A stretch of DNA of 55,196 bases from NCBI GenBank assembly GCA_022843445.1, contig JALHNS010000004.1, positions 4,379 through 59,574 on the forward strand, in the 5' to 3' direction. Source of the stretch: Gemmata sp. Lineage in GTDB: Bacteria > Planctomycetota > Planctomycetia > Gemmatales > Gemmataceae. Position 1 is the stretch's first letter; each line of letters starts with the position of its first letter. Shown one piece after another: positions 15,732 to 24,900 of this stretch. The translations under genes were made by a program, and so were the position numbers. The notes beneath the pieces were generated by a model. The model searched no databases. It had not been told where the DNA came from and saw nothing but the letters and a program-made list of their open reading frames with translations.

Positions 15732-16355
15732 TCACTTCACCTTCTTGGCGAACACCTTTCGGATCTTCTCCACCTTCGGACCGATCTGCGCCCGGCAGTA
15801 GCTCTTCGTCGGGTTGTTCGCGAAGTAATCTTGGTGGGAGTCCTCGGCCGGGTAGAACGCGTCGAACTTGCTGATCTCCGTCACGAGGGGGCGCAGGTAC
15901 ACGCGCGCGGCGTCGATCTTGTCGCGGTACTCTTCGGCCGTGTCGCGCTGTTCGTCCGAGTGGTAGAAGATGGCGGAGCGGTACTGCGGGCCGCGGTCGA
16001 TGCCCTGCCGGTTCTTCGTGGTCGGATCGTGCGACAGCCAAAACACTTCGAGGAGTTCCGCGTAGGAAATCACCGAGGGGTCGAACCTGACCTGCACCAC
16101 CTCCGCGTGCCCGGTGTTTCCGCGGCACACCTGCTTGTACGTCGGGTTCTTCACCGCTCCACCGCTGAAGCCGGAGACGACCGACTTGACGCCGCGAAGC
16201 TGTTCGAACACGGCCTCACTGCACCAGAAGCACCCGGACCCGAACGTGGCGACTTCGTGCGCGACGCGCGGGGGCGGTGCGACTTCGGGAACCGGTACGC
16301 TCGCGCAGACGAGAGCAACGACGGTACTCGTGGTGCAAGTGAGAATCGCGGACAT
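15732..16355 (-). CDS. msrA: Second peptide-methionine (S)-S-oxide reductase MsrA
   Basis: A 207-residue MsrA with an N-terminal hydrophobic leader (ILTCTTSTVVALVCASVPVP), again indicating export. The catalytic motif is GSGCFWCSEAVF, with nucleophile Cys 42. GFSGGAVKNPTYKQVCRGNT, GHAEVVQVRFDPSVIS, HDPTTKNRQGIDRGPQYRSA and HQDYFANN follow in the normal order. It is clearly homologous along its length to the adjacent MsrA but differs in leader, in Phe for Tyr at the GFSGG position, and in many surface positions, so the duplication is not very recent. The gap to the next gene is 89 bases, so one operon is likely. No msrB, the enzyme for the other sulfoxide isomer, lies in the window. Confidence 0.94.
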   Translation of the reverse strand: MSAILTCTTSTVVALVCASVPVPEVAPPPRVAHEVATFGSGCFWCSEAVFEQLRGVKSVVSGFSGGAVKNPTYKQVCRGNTGHAEVVQVRFDPSVISYAELLEVFWLSHDPTTKNRQGIDRGPQYRSAIFYHSDEQRDTAEEYRDKIDAARVYLRPLVTEISKFDAFYPAEDSHQDYFANNPTKSYCRAQIGPKVEKIRKVFAKKVK

Positions 16356-16368
16356 GGTTCACCTTTGA

Positions 16369-19300
16369 TTAGCGCCCGGCGGGGCGCGTGTGCCACCTCT
16401 CTGCGTCCGTTCGCGGGGGCACAGAAGCCCCGAAATGCGGGTAATTGGGCATCGCACGAAACGGCAGCGGCCCAACCTCCATACCGGTTACTGTGGTTGA
16501 CGACGTATCCTTACAGTAACCGCGGGTTTTGAGCACAAACGTGCGCTCGAACCCCGGCGGCAGCGCGGGCAGCTTCGTCGCGTCGAAGCGCACCGTGATC
16601 TCGTCGCCGGGGCCGCACAGCACGTAGCGGTCGTCGTCCGCGGTTAGCAGGTCGGTCACGTCGCCGAGCTTCGTCAGCTTGCCCTTCCACTTCGCCACGA
16701 GTACCGGTTCGGTCTTCGCGTCGTCGTACGCGACCGGCGGTTTGCCGTCCGGGTACACCTCTTGCATGAAGCCGCGGGCCGCGAGGTCGGCGCGCGACAC
16801 CTCGAGTTCCACCGCGTTCGTCACGGGTTGCGCCTGCGCGAGGTAAATCTGATCCCAGAAGATTTGCATGTTGGTGCGGATGCGCAATTCGCACGCCCCG
16901 GGTTTGACGCCTGCGGGAAGTGGCCGCGTCATCACCCGCGGGAGCCCGGCCGGGAAGCCGAGGTCGCACACGGTTTCCCATTTGCCGCCCGGTGTGCGGC
17001 GCTCCAACACCGGCGGCACGATGTTCACACCGGCGCGCGTCGCGGCGAACATCGACTCGGGATACGGGTACTCCGTCCACCCGGCGAGCACGAGCACCCA
17101 CTCCTTGCCTTCGGGGATGTCGCCGAAGTCGAGTGTGAGCGCGTGATCTTCGGCGTAACCGAGCCACGAGCGCACCGCGAAGGTATCAACCGCGAGCCGG
17201 TCGCGCTTGGTCACGCGCGAAGTCACGTCCGCGCCGCGGTGATCGGTCGCGCGCTTCGGGAAGTGCTTCGTGCCGAACGCCATCAGCTTCTCGGTCGCGT
17301 TCGGCAGCGCGAACACGAACCGCTCGTCGGGGAACACCTGCACGCCGACCGGGTGGTCGATCGCGATGAGTTTCAGGTGATCGAGGTACAGCACTTCGTC
17401 CATCGGCTCCGCGATCTTCAGCACGTACTCGCCGTTGCGCGGCACGAGCTTGCCGGGTTCGATCTTCACGCTCTCTTCGCGGCGCGGCGGGCGGATGCTG
17501 CCGTCCGGCCCGCTCTCGCCGAGCGCGCCGCCGCCCAAGAAGTCCGTGACGAACGCGAACTTCTCGCCGTCCCACACCATCAGCACCGGGCACGACGTGC
17601 CCTTGCGATTCGTCTCTTCGATGCGCACGACGCGACCGGTGTCGAGGCCCAACTCCGCTTGCAGCACGAGGTCCGGCCAGTGAATCCGCACGAGGTCGGC
17701 CTTCGCGTGCTTGCCCATGCCGAGCGCCGTGGGAAGCAGCGATTGCGCCGGCCCCGCGCTCATCGTCGCGCGCTCGGCCGATGTCCAGTGCGTCCCGGCG
17801 TGCGCCGACATGCGCGCCCCGAGGCCGTCGTTGCTCGTGCGCTCGTTCTTGCCCTTATTTCGCTTGCCGGTCGGGTTCAGATACAGCGTGTGATTGCCGT
17901 TCCCGTTGTTCTTGTGGAGTTGCACGCCGGCATCGGTGAGTGTGAGCAAGTCGAGGTTGCCGTCGCTGACGAGGTTAGCCACCGCGAAAGCGCGAACGCC
18001 GGTCAAGATGCCGAAGGTGTCGATCTTCGCCGCGAGTTTCCCGTCGCCCTGATTGTGCAGCAGCACCGGTTTGCCTTCCCCCGAAAGCCCGACCACATCG
18101 GCCCAACCGTCGGCGTCCACGTCCGCGACTGTCGCTTGGCGGAACGCGGGCGCGTTCACTTCGCTCGCAGTGAAGTCGCGTTCGCCGGTGGAAAGTAGTA
18201 GCACCGATGCGCCGCCGGCGCGCGTCAGCAGCACGTCGGAGCGCTCGTCGCGGTTGGCATCGAGCACCAGCCCGCCGGTCCACGCCCCGGTGTGTTTCAG
18301 CCACGCCGGTTGCGGGCGCTTGAACCGCATCAGCCGGTCGTTCTCGATGAACACCGGCTCCGCGCCGTCCGCGAGCAGCAAGAGGTCGATGTCGCAGTCG
18401 CCGTCGAGATCGGACGCGACGAACCCCACATACGCGCCCGCGGGCACCAGCGGCGCGAACACGTCGTTCCGCTTGAACGCGGTGGTGAGCGCCGGCGGCG
18501 CGCCCTTCCCGTCCGACGGCGGCGCGACGCCGACGTTTTCGTACAGCAGCACCGTGCCGCCGGCTTGCTTCGCATCCAGCGCCGCAGTCGAATCGGAGTA
18601 CTTGCACAGCACGAGGTCGAGGTCGCCGTCGGGGTCGAAGTCGTACCAGCCGCAACCGAGAAACAGCCCGGTGAGCTTGTCGAGACCGGCCGCGGCGCTC
18701 ACGTCTTCAAAGGTGCCCTTCCCCGTGTTGCGCAGCAGGCGCACGCCGAACGCGCCGGTGAGCGCGAGGTCCGGGTGGCCGTCGTTGTCGTAATCCGCGG
18801 GCGCGGCACCGAGGCTCGCGCGCGACGCGCCGAGCGCGGTGCTCGCGTCGGTGAAGGTGCCGTTGCCTTCGTTCTTCAGCAGAAGGTCGCACAGCTTCCC
18901 GTCGCGGACGCCCGCGGAAAGCGCGAGCACGTCCGGCTTGCCGTCGCCGTTGAAGTCGAACAGCACGATGCCCGCACCGAAGCGCTCCCGCGCGGCGCGA
19001 GTTAACGCGTCGAGGTCAGTGTCGGCCGCCCAGCGCGTGCCGGCCGCGAGCGTCACCTTCCCCGACGGCGCGAACATCGGCAGCACCCCGACCGCGGGCT
19101 TGGCGAACGCTGGGTCGCGCCCGATGGCTTCGGCGTACGTGCCGATTTCCGTGTATTTCGAGCCGGATTCCGTGTAGTGGTCGGAGTTAGCGAGTTTGAC
19201 GTGCTCCTCGAGCAACCGCCGCCGCAGCTCGTCCTCTTTGTCGCCGAGCGATTGCGACAACCGGTACCGCGCCTCGGCGAGGTACGGGTTCAGTTTCAGC

Positions 19301-19851
19301 GCCTCTTCGTAGCACGCCCGCGCGCGCGGCGCGGTCGCCCCTTCGGGATCAGTGGCCCCGAGCCGGAGCCACGTGAAGGGATCCTTCGGGTCCAGTTTGT
19401 TGACCGCCGCGAACCGCGGGTGCGCGGCCCTCACGTCGCCCGCGTAGAAGTCGAGGTAGCCGAGACAGTAGAGCGCGTGCTTGTTGTTCGGATCGGCCGC
19501 GAGCACCTGCGCGAACAGCTCGCGCGCCTCTTGCGATTTCGTGCTCAGTTCCTTCGAGTTCGGATCCTGCTGGTTGAACTTGGCGATGGCGAGGTTCACG
19601 CGCGCCGGCAGCCAGTCCGGGGCGAGGTCCGTCGCCCGCTGGAACTCCGGTTCGGCCTTCTTGAACTCGTGCTGCTCCATGTAGCCGACGCCGCGCAGGT
19701 TCGCGGCCATCGCCGCATCCATATCGACCGCGGGTTTCGGCTTGGCGCGGAAGAACGCGAAGTACGCGCCGACACCCGCGCCCACCAGAACCAATAGAGC
19801 GAGTGCGGCGAACAGCGCGCGGCGCGGCGCGGGAGGCGGAGGTGCGGACAT
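16369..19851 (-). CDS. Membrane-anchored TPR and FG-GAP/CRTAC1-type protein
   Basis: A 1160-residue envelope protein. The start at 19851 is chosen because it puts one transmembrane anchor (ALFAALALLVLVGAGVGAYF) at residues about 12-32; upstream codons overlap an intergenic palindrome. TPR-like helices follow (AEPEFQRATDLAPDWLPARV, ARELFAQVLAADPNNKHALY, ARACYEEALKLNPYLAEARY; about 45-225). From about 290 to 620 there are FG-GAP/VCBS blades with calcium-loop signatures such as DFNGDGKPD, DYDNDGHPD, DFDPDGDLD and DLDGDCDIDL. An ASPIC/UnbV-type segment (about 640-740, VRIHWPDLVLQAELGLDTGR) is followed by a 400-residue C-terminal domain that I do not recognise, containing GYCKDTSSTT near the end. 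It is the last gene of the cytochrome operon. The catalytic role is unknown; a calcium-binding propeller scaffold is likely. Confidence 0.83.
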   Translation of the reverse strand: MSAPPPPAPRRALFAALALLVLVGAGVGAYFAFFRAKPKPAVDMDAAMAANLRGVGYMEQHEFKKAEPEFQRATDLAPDWLPARVNLAIAKFNQQDPNSKELSTKSQEARELFAQVLAADPNNKHALYCLGYLDFYAGDVRAAHPRFAAVNKLDPKDPFTWLRLGATDPEGATAPRARACYEEALKLNPYLAEARYRLSQSLGDKEDELRRRLLEEHVKLANSDHYTESGSKYTEIGTYAEAIGRDPAFAKPAVGVLPMFAPSGKVTLAAGTRWAADTDLDALTRAARERFGAGIVLFDFNGDGKPDVLALSAGVRDGKLCDLLLKNEGNGTFTDASTALGASRASLGAAPADYDNDGHPDLALTGAFGVRLLRNTGKGTFEDVSAAAGLDKLTGLFLGCGWYDFDPDGDLDLVLCKYSDSTAALDAKQAGGTVLLYENVGVAPPSDGKGAPPALTTAFKRNDVFAPLVPAGAYVGFVASDLDGDCDIDLLLLADGAEPVFIENDRLMRFKRPQPAWLKHTGAWTGGLVLDANRDERSDVLLTRAGGASVLLLSTGERDFTASEVNAPAFRQATVADVDADGWADVVGLSGEGKPVLLHNQGDGKLAAKIDTFGILTGVRAFAVANLVSDGNLDLLTLTDAGVQLHKNNGNGNHTLYLNPTGKRNKGKNERTSNDGLGARMSAHAGTHWTSAERATMSAGPAQSLLPTALGMGKHAKADLVRIHWPDLVLQAELGLDTGRVVRIEETNRKGTSCPVLMVWDGEKFAFVTDFLGGGALGESGPDGSIRPPRREESVKIEPGKLVPRNGEYVLKIAEPMDEVLYLDHLKLIAIDHPVGVQVFPDERFVFALPNATEKLMAFGTKHFPKRATDHRGADVTSRVTKRDRLAVDTFAVRSWLGYAEDHALTLDFGDIPEGKEWVLVLAGWTEYPYPESMFAATRAGVNIVPPVLERRTPGGKWETVCDLGFPAGLPRVMTRPLPAGVKPGACELRIRTNMQIFWDQIYLAQAQPVTNAVELEVSRADLAARGFMQEVYPDGKPPVAYDDAKTEPVLVAKWKGKLTKLGDVTDLLTADDDRYVLCGPGDEITVRFDATKLPALPPGFERTFVLKTRGYCKDTSSTTVTGMEVGPLPFRAMPNYPHFGASVPPRTDAERWHTRPAGR

Positions 19852-19876
19852 GAGAGAAGTTCCGTTTTCGAGATTT

Positions 19877-19951
19877 GGCGAACGGCCGGTGTGAACCGGC
19901 CGGTGGCAGGGCGCGATCAACGCACCGGCAGGTTCACACCGGCCGTTCGCC
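19877..19951. repeat. Inverted pair at the CRTAC1 operon junction
   Basis: Arms 19877-19905 and 19923-19951 (29 bases each, one mismatch) are reverse complements around an AT-poor spacer. The core is GGCCGGTGTGAACC and its complement. The right arm ends 3 bases before the stop of the upstream CRTAC1 gene and the left arm ends 25 bases before the next start, so a paired element fills nearly the whole intra-operon gap. Confidence 0.8.
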
Positions 19952-19954
19952 GCG

Positions 19955-21874
19955 CTACTTGTTCCCCTGCTTCAATTCGTGCGGCTTACCGGCATCGAGG
20001 TTCGTCCACACCTCGGTGCCGCCCGCGGTGCCGGGCCAGCGCACGGTCACCTTGTCCGCTTTCGTCGCGGTGCCGATGCCGACCGTGAGCACCAACTCCG
20101 ATTGGCTCAGGTAGCCGCGCCCGCTGGTGACGGTGCGCGTGTAGGTCTTCCCGCCGGCGTCCACTTGCACCACCGCGCCCAGAGCGGAGCGGTTGCTCTT
20201 CGTGCCGTCGCCGTGCAGGTGCAGGCGCACGGATCTGTTGCTCGCGGGCGCGTCGTTGCGCAGCACGCGGGCCGGGCCGCCGTTCGCCACGAGGATCACG
20301 TCGAGGTCGCCGTCGCCATCGAGGTCCGCGAACGCGCTGCCGCGCCCGACCATCGGCTTGAAGAGATCAGCGCCGCCGCGCGCCGCGGGCACCGGCTCGA
20401 AGTAGCACTCCGGGTCGCCGGTGTTCCAGTACAGTTGCGCCGGCTGCGCGTAACTCTGGCTCGATTGGATGCTCTGAATGTCCGGGTCGATGTGGCCGTT
20501 GGCGACGAGCAAATCCAAGCGCCCGTCGTTGTCGTAGTCGAAGAAGAACGTGCCGAACTTGAGCGCCGCCCGCGTCGGCCCGGTGAGGCCTACTGAGAGC
20601 GCCGTGTCCGAGAACGCGAGCCGCTTCGCGTCCTTCTCCATCACCGTCACGGGTTCGTTGGCGAAGTTCGCGATGACCGCAGCGCAGCGGCCGGGCGCGA
20701 ACTCGCACCAGTCGATGCCCATGCCACCGCGCGGCACGCCGCCGTCCGCGAACGCGGCCCCGATGTACACGCCTTTTTCTTCAAAGCGCCTTCCACCGTT
20801 CCCGTCCGGCACGTTGTGAAAGAAGAAGTTCCGCGTCATGTCGTTGGCGACCATCAGGTCCGGGAAGCCGTCGCCGTCCGCGTCCCACGCGGTCACGCCG
20901 AGCGACTTGCCGACGGCGCGCAGGCGGTCGGCCGCGCCGACGCCTTCCTTCTCCGCGACGAGCACGCCCGCGGTTGCGGTCACGTCCTCGAACTTCTTCC
21001 CGTCCACGTTCCGGTACAGCGCGCACTGCGCCGCGTCCATGTCCTTCGGCTGCACGTAGGTGCGCTTCCCGCCGACCAAACTGGAGACGATGCCGCGATC
21101 AATGCTCGGCGACCACGTGACGTAGTGGCACACGAACAGATCGAGTTTGCCGTCGCCGTCGTAATCGAGGAACGTCGCGGAGGAGCCGAACGGGATCGGT
21201 TGCTTCCAGTTGTCGAACTCGTCCTTCGTCGCCTTCGGCAAATCGCCCGCGCCGCCGACCCCGGCCGCGTCGGTCGTCTCTTCGAACCGCTCGCCGTTCA
21301 CGTTGCGGAACAGCCGGTGCTTGCCGACGCACGACACGAACACGTCCGGTCGGCCGTCGTTGTCGTAATCGCCGACGCACGCGCCCATCCCGTAAAGCGA
21401 GACGGCGAGACCGGCCTTCGCGGTCACGTCCTCGAACTTACAGTTGCCGAGGTTGCGGAACAGCTTCAGCGCCGGTTTCGCTTCACCGTACCCCGGCCAC
21501 GCGCAGCCGCTCACGAAGAGTATGTCGGGTTTGCCGTCGCCGTCATAGTCCAGCACCGCGACGCCGCCGCCCATCGTTTCGGGCAGCAGTTTGTGCCCGG
21601 ACAGCCCCTGTTCGTGAACGAAGTTGATCCCGCTCGCGGTGGTCACGTCGGTGAACGTGATCGCGGGCACTTCGCGCGATTGGCGCTGTTTCGGCGCATC
21701 GGGGACGATCGGTTTCGGCGGTTCGGGCGGCTTCTTGAGGAACGCGTACAGCGCGTACGCGCCGCCCGCGAGTAGCGCGAGCGCGACGAGCACAATGATC
21801 GCGCGCTTCCCGCCCGGCGCGGGCGCGTCGGCGGCGGGCGTTTCAGCGGCGGGCGCGGGTTCTTCGGAAGCCAT
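19955..21874 (-). CDS. Membrane-anchored CRTAC1 family protein (FG-GAP plus ASPIC/UnbV)
   Basis: A 639-residue envelope protein. The ATG at 21874 precedes an Ala/Pro-rich leader and one transmembrane anchor (AIIVLVALALLAGGAYALYA, about 25-44). FG-GAP/VCBS blades begin at about 75: ITFTDVTTASGINFVHEQGL, then calcium loops DYDGDGKPDIL, DYDNDGRPDV, DYDGDGKLDLF, DADGDGFPDL, DYDNDGRLDLL and DLDGDGDLDV. The C-terminal 80 residues form the ASPIC/UnbV domain (VRLHLHGDGTKSNRSALGAV, SGRGYLSQSELVLTVGIG, VTVRWPGTAGGTEVW). That order is the CRTAC1-like architecture. Located between the cytochrome and the second FG-GAP gene, it probably acts at the outer face of the cytoplasmic membrane in the same complex or pathway. 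Confidence 0.9.
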   Translation of the reverse strand: MASEEPAPAAETPAADAPAPGGKRAIIVLVALALLAGGAYALYAFLKKPPEPPKPIVPDAPKQRQSREVPAITFTDVTTASGINFVHEQGLSGHKLLPETMGGGVAVLDYDGDGKPDILFVSGCAWPGYGEAKPALKLFRNLGNCKFEDVTAKAGLAVSLYGMGACVGDYDNDGRPDVFVSCVGKHRLFRNVNGERFEETTDAAGVGGAGDLPKATKDEFDNWKQPIPFGSSATFLDYDGDGKLDLFVCHYVTWSPSIDRGIVSSLVGGKRTYVQPKDMDAAQCALYRNVDGKKFEDVTATAGVLVAEKEGVGAADRLRAVGKSLGVTAWDADGDGFPDLMVANDMTRNFFFHNVPDGNGGRRFEEKGVYIGAAFADGGVPRGGMGIDWCEFAPGRCAAVIANFANEPVTVMEKDAKRLAFSDTALSVGLTGPTRAALKFGTFFFDYDNDGRLDLLVANGHIDPDIQSIQSSQSYAQPAQLYWNTGDPECYFEPVPAARGGADLFKPMVGRGSAFADLDGDGDLDVILVANGGPARVLRNDAPASNRSVRLHLHGDGTKSNRSALGAVVQVDAGGKTYTRTVTSGRGYLSQSELVLTVGIGTATKADKVTVRWPGTAGGTEVWTNLDAGKPHELKQGNK

Positions 21875-21894
21875 AGAGAGGTTCGTCCACAAGT

Positions 21895-21988
21895 GTAGGT
21901 CGCTCGCTCCGCGAGCGACCATTCCCGGTGCATTTCAGTTCAAGGTGTTTGCGAGCGCCAGTGGCAACTCGCGGAGCGAGTTGCCTAC
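21895..21988. repeat. Paired REP-like hairpins, unit A forward and unit B reverse
   Basis: Unit A (21895-21920) is GTAG followed by the hairpin GGTCGCTCG-CTCCG-CGAGCGACC. Unit B on the opposite strand (21963-21988) is GGCAACTCG-CGGAG-CGAGTTGCC followed by CTAC. The two units keep perfect pairing although stem bases differ between them. The pair fills the gap between the cytochrome stop (21997) and the CRTAC1 start (21874). The same two units occur in swapped order at 51173-51276. Confidence 0.85.
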
Positions 21989-21996
21989 TCTTGAAA

Positions 21997-24900
21997 TCAC
22001 TTCGGCAGCGCGCCGGTGGCGACGATCGCGTCGCGGTGCGCTTGCGTTGTGGGGTAAATCACGCGGTCGCCGGCGGCGTAGTTCGCGGCCGGGTTCTTTT
22101 TGCGGTAGATGCGCGTCGCGTTCGCGCGGGCCAACTCGTCCGGCTTGTACAACAGTTGCGATTCGCGGTGGTAGCGGGCCAGCGCGAACGCCAACGCACC
22201 CTGCACTTCCGCGCTTTGCTCAGCGTGGTACGACGCGCGCAACTTTGCAATCACTTCGCGCATCGTCGCGAGTCGCGGGTTCGCCAGTTTCGGAAGCCAC
22301 CCGGCCAGCTTCGCGCACGCTTCGGCGCGGCGCGCCGTAGGTTGCTTCGCGTCGGTAGCTATAGCGACTTCGGCGAGCAGCACGTCGTGCGAAACCTTCT
22401 CCGGCGCGTCGGCCGCGGGCAGCGCGCTGGCGAGTTCGCCGTAAGCGAGCGCGAGCGTGTCGTGGGCGGCGAAGTCTTCCGCTTCGAGGTCCAGCACACG
22501 CTCGGCGGCCTTCACGGCGCGAACGAGTTGCGCACGCCGCTGCTCGGAACCGGCGGGTTCGGGGCGGCTCTTGTAGAGCAGGTTCGCCACCGCGTTCCAG
22601 ACCACATAGTCCTTCGTGAAGTCGAAGCCGCGGGGTTGGTTCGCCGGGTCGAGCAACTTCTCCATTTCGGTTACGGCCGCGATCACGTCCTCGCGGCGGG
22701 TCGCGTTCAGCGCGTTCACTTGCGCCGTGAACCACGTCCGGCTCCACGCGGGCGCGGGCGGGTCACACTTCCCGCTCAGGTCGAGTTGCCGCGCGGCTTC
22801 GTCCAAGCGGCCTTCGTCGAGGTACACGCGACCGAGGTTCAGGTGCGCGTGCGGCACCGCGTCTTTCGCACCGAGCGTGAGCATCTTCTGGAACGCGGCT
22901 TCGGCCTCCTTGAAGTTGCCGCGCTTGCCGCCGCCTTCGAGGTACGAACCGATGCCGTAGTCGTTCCACCGCTGCCACGCGGGCTTGATCGGCGACTCTT
23001 GCGGCGACACCTGCGCCGCGCCGATGGGAAGCGTGACGCGGTCTTCGGCCATGTCAATGATCGGCAGTTTCGGCGGTTCCTTCCCGCCGTGAACGAGCTT
23101 CATGTACTCGTAATCGAACTTGCGGTACCGCACCTTCGCGGTGAGTTCGACCGGGCCGGTCGCGGTCGGCGGCACGTCGATGCGGTAGTGCATTACGGCC
23201 GCGGCCCCCGGCGGAATCTGCTTGTCGTAAAGCGGCGTGAAGATGTCTTGCGGGTTGCGGCGGTTGATGCGGTTGCCGTCACGGTCCAGCATGTGAACGT
23301 TGATGTAGTGCGCCCAGCGGTCCACCTCACCGGCTTCGTCCGGGCCGCTCACCGCGCCGTTGCGCGCGAACTCTGCGCCGTTCGCGGCCGCGCGGAAATC
23401 GACCCAGATTTCGTTCGAGTCCACGGTGCCTTGCGAGAAGTGGTGCCCGAGGCCGAGCGTGCGCACCACGACTTCCACCACATACGACTTGCCCGGTTCC
23501 AGCTTCGGCAATTCCGGTCGCAGTTGGGCCAGCGAGCCGCCCTCGGTGGCGGGTCGCACGCCGAACAGGTCGATGCGAACCTTCTTGTCGCTCCCGTCCG
23601 CGGCGGTGCCCTTCAGGTAGTTCGCGTGCATGTCGCTGGTCTGCTGGAACCCCGACGCGAACTGCTTGTAACGGTCTTCGCGCTTCAGCAATTCGAACAG
23701 GCCGGTGTTCGACCCCGGGAACCGGTGGTTGTGGACCGTGCGCCTTCCGCTCTTGTCGAAGTCTTGCGCGCCGAAGTCGCCGCTCTCCTTCAGCGGCATG
23801 TGGCACGCCGCGCAGTTCTCTTTCGCTTGGGGTGGATAGTAGAAGCTGCGCACGCCGTGCCCGGACACGCCGCTGAGCAGGTACGAATCGTAGTGGTTCT
23901 GCCCGCGGAGGAACTCTTTGTAGCTGTTCAGTTCCACCGGCAGCGACACCTTGTGACAGGTCGCGCAGAACTCCGCGGTCTTGTGGAACGGCTTCAGGAA
24001 CGTCTGCTTGTGGAAGTCCGGTTTGGCCTTCACGAGCTGGTTGTTCATCCACTGCAGCGCCTTATTTTCGCTGCGCGCGAACGGGTAGTGTGCCGGTTCC
24101 TCCATCGTGTACGCGCCGTTGCCGAACGTACCGTTCACGTGCGTGACCGCGTGGCACACGGTGCAGGTGATGCCCGCGTGCGCGGTCTTGTGGTTCACGT
24201 CGTCGAAGTTCGGGTCGTCGAACGCGCCGCTGAGGAACGGCACCGGGTCGTGGCAGCCGGCGCACCACCGCGACGACTTCACGCTCCCGGCCTTCTCCAG
24301 CCCCACTTTGCGCGTCTCGCGCACGCTAAAGAGGTACGCCGGATTGTTGAACGAGCTGAACTTGTGCGCGCTGTGGAAGTGGTCGTTCGCCACGTCTTGG
24401 TGGCACTTCGCGCAGTACTCGTCCATCATCATCACGTCGGCGCTAATGAACTTGCCGTCCGCGGTGCGCGTCATGCTCGGCTCGAAGTATTGCGCGCCTT
24501 CCTTCGGCCCTTCGCGGAACCACTTCTGCGGGTCTTGGGAGTGCATGACCGCCATGCCGCCGGTGAACAGCACGACGCCCGCGCCCCACACCTTCGCCAA
24601 GCCCCACTTGATGCGCGGCCCGGCGCGCCGGTGCGCGATGTACGCCCACGCCGCGCCGAACGGCAACACGATGTGCAGCCAGTACACCACCGAGCGCCCG
24701 ACCGAACCGGTGGGCAACTGCGGCAGCCCTTCGAGCTGCACGAGCGCGAACCCGGTGAGGCACACCAGCACGCCCGCGAAGAACACCACGATGCCGAGCC
24801 GCACCGCGGCGCGGTTCGGGCGCTTGCGGGCCGTCGCCCAGTGGTAGCCGCCGAACGCGAGGAACGGGACCGTGCCGAGCACGCCGATGACGATGTGCGC

